A stretch of 64,000 bases of DNA, taken from NCBI RefSeq assembly GCF_009766085.1, contig NZ_LMUF01000007.1:117049-181048 (forward strand), given 5' to 3'. This stretch comes from Burkholderia sp. S171. GTDB lineage: Bacteria; Pseudomonadota; Gammaproteobacteria; Burkholderiales; Burkholderiaceae. The notes beneath the pieces are model-generated. The model ran no database searches. It had not been told where the DNA came from and saw nothing but the letters and a program-made list of their open reading frames with translations. How positions within the stretch are numbered: position 1 is the stretch's first letter; the number at the start of each line of letters is the position of its first letter. Positions 63,076-64,000 of this stretch are shown here, piece by piece. A program made the position numbers and the translations under genes.

Positions 63076-64000
63076 ATGTTAATCGTCCGCCCCGCAAGAC
63101 TCGCCGATCTCGACGCGCTCGAACGGATGGCGAATGCCGCGCATCCGGTGCTGCATTCGTTGCCGCGCGACCGGCGTGTACTGGAAACGCGCGTTGCGCT
63201 TTCCGAAGATTCGTTTCGTGCGGAAGTCGAGTTTCCGGGCGAGGAGTTTTATCTCTTCGTGCTTGAAGAGACCACGACTGGCGCGTTGCTCGGCACGTCG
63301 AGCATCGTGGCATCGGCGGGATATTCGGAGCCGTTCTATGCGTTCCGCAATGACGCGCTGATCCACGCATCGCGCGAACTCAAGGTGAACCGCAAGATCC
63401 ACGCGCTCACCATGTCGCATGAACTCACCGGCAAGAGCCGCCTGACAGGTTTCTACATTGAGCCATCGGTGCGCGAAGCCACGCACGATGCCGCCGCGCA
63501 TCTGCTTTCGCGCGCTCGCATGATGTACGTGGCCGCGAACCGCAAGCGTTTCTCCGACGACGTCTTCTCGCTGATGCTCGGCGTTACCGATGAAGCCGGC
63601 GTATCGCCGTTCTGGGAAGCGGTGGGGCGGAAATTTTTCGGTCGCGATTTCGAGCAGGTCGAACTGGAATCGGGCGGCCGCAGCCGGACGTTTATCGCAG
63701 AAGTTATGCCGAGTTATCCGCTCTACGTGCCGCTGTTGCCGCCTGAAGCGCAACGCGTGTTGGGCGAGCCGGATGACGGCGCGTTGCTCGCGTATGACAT
63801 CCATCTTGAGGAAGGATTCGAGCCGGATCGTTTTGTCGATATCTTCGATGCCGGCCCGGTCCTGACCGTTGCGGTGGAACGCAGCGCGTCCGTACTGGCG
63901 AACGAAGTTCGCGCCGTGCGAACGGCTCAGGATGACACGGGCACGTCAGGGACGCCGTACCTGATCGCAGCCGGTGGCGCGCACGCGTTTCGTTGCGCTG
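63076..64000 (+). CDS. astA: Arginine N-succinyltransferase (alpha subunit), partial
   Basis: Open from the ATG at 63076 to the window edge, 308 codons of an expected 340 or so, no stop. MLIVRPARLADLDALERMAN and VNRKIHALTMSHELTGKSRL are characteristic of AstA/AruF. It condenses arginine with succinyl-CoA, the first step of the AST pathway. A gene for the second subunit (AruG) and AstD/B/E are expected beyond the right edge. It starts 43 bp after astC. Confidence 0.94.
   Translation, partial: MLIVRPARLADLDALERMANAAHPVLHSLPRDRRVLETRVALSEDSFRAEVEFPGEEFYLFVLEETTTGALLGTSSIVASAGYSEPFYAFRNDALIHASRELKVNRKIHALTMSHELTGKSRLTGFYIEPSVREATHDAAAHLLSRARMMYVAANRKRFSDDVFSLMLGVTDEAGVSPFWEAVGRKFFGRDFEQVELESGGRSRTFIAEVMPSYPLYVPLLPPEAQRVLGEPDDGALLAYDIHLEEGFEPDRFVDIFDAGPVLTVAVERSASVLANEVRAVRTAQDDTGTSGTPYLIAAGGAHAFRCA

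Overview
The window reads as a chromosomal segment of a high-GC beta-proteobacterium of the Burkholderiaceae, most likely Paraburkholderia or Caballeronia. The basis is recognition of gene content and order rather than a search: DUF3563, a secreted Pro/Gln-rich protein, ftrABCD, hemP, bfd-tonB-exbBD, a bdhA/patatin pair, the aminotransferase-uvrB pair, and an arginine succinyltransferase operon at the right edge. I see no insertion sequence, prophage, CRISPR array, integrase or plasmid function. Most of the window looks like core genome. The clearest accessory-like block is the large autotransporter and its AT-rich upstream region (about 35.6-40.8 kb).

Layout. 0-3 kb: a copper-sensing block (copZ-like chaperone divergent from cueR, with a MerR-type operator between them, and a DUF305 protein nearby). 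3-12 kb: housekeeping genes (rlmJ, an aldo/keto reductase, 3-hydroxybutyrate dehydrogenase, a patatin-like lipase, an aromatic aminotransferase, uvrB). 12-24.5 kb: an iron-rich stretch with ftrABCD, hemP, bfd-tonB-exbB-exbD and bacterioferritin. Three Fur-like boxes lie in it. Interleaved are OsmC, DUF1857, pirin/LysR and murI. 24.7-34.6 kb: central carbon genes (fumarase, UPF0114 protein, acs, a DUF4212/sodium symporter pair, tRNA-Ser, malate synthase G). 34.8-40.2 kb: a GST and a 1505-residue autotransporter. 40.8-52.1 kb: napEDABC followed directly by ccmABCDEFGHI, fourteen co-directional genes that are mostly overlapping or a few bases apart, encoding periplasmic nitrate reductase and the complete System I cytochrome c maturation machinery. 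52.2-60.6 kb: an RNase H-like protein overlapping tail-to-tail with an SDR, a POT-family peptide transporter, initiator tRNA with a consensus promoter, rpsU, a ferredoxin/YigZ pair, an acetyltransferase and an EAL-domain protein. 60.7-64 kb: an amino-acid ABC ATPase, then astC and the start of astA.

Functional links. The ftr system, TonB-ExbBD, HemP, Bfd and Bfr together cover ferrous iron import, energised outer-membrane uptake, heme uptake, and iron storage and release. Acs, the symporter pair and malate synthase fit acetate/glyoxylate use. NapB and NapC need covalently attached heme, which the adjoining ccm genes supply. AstC and AstA belong to ammonia-releasing arginine catabolism.

The least explained items are small or non-coding: a 21-codon membrane peptide gene ahead of tonB, a 39-codon secreted peptide gene next to exbD, a dyad-rich region downstream of rpsU, a 13-bp start-codon repeat at the ccmB/ccmC junction, and a nearly leaderless initiator tRNA promoter. 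I did not find a clearly new multi-gene system.
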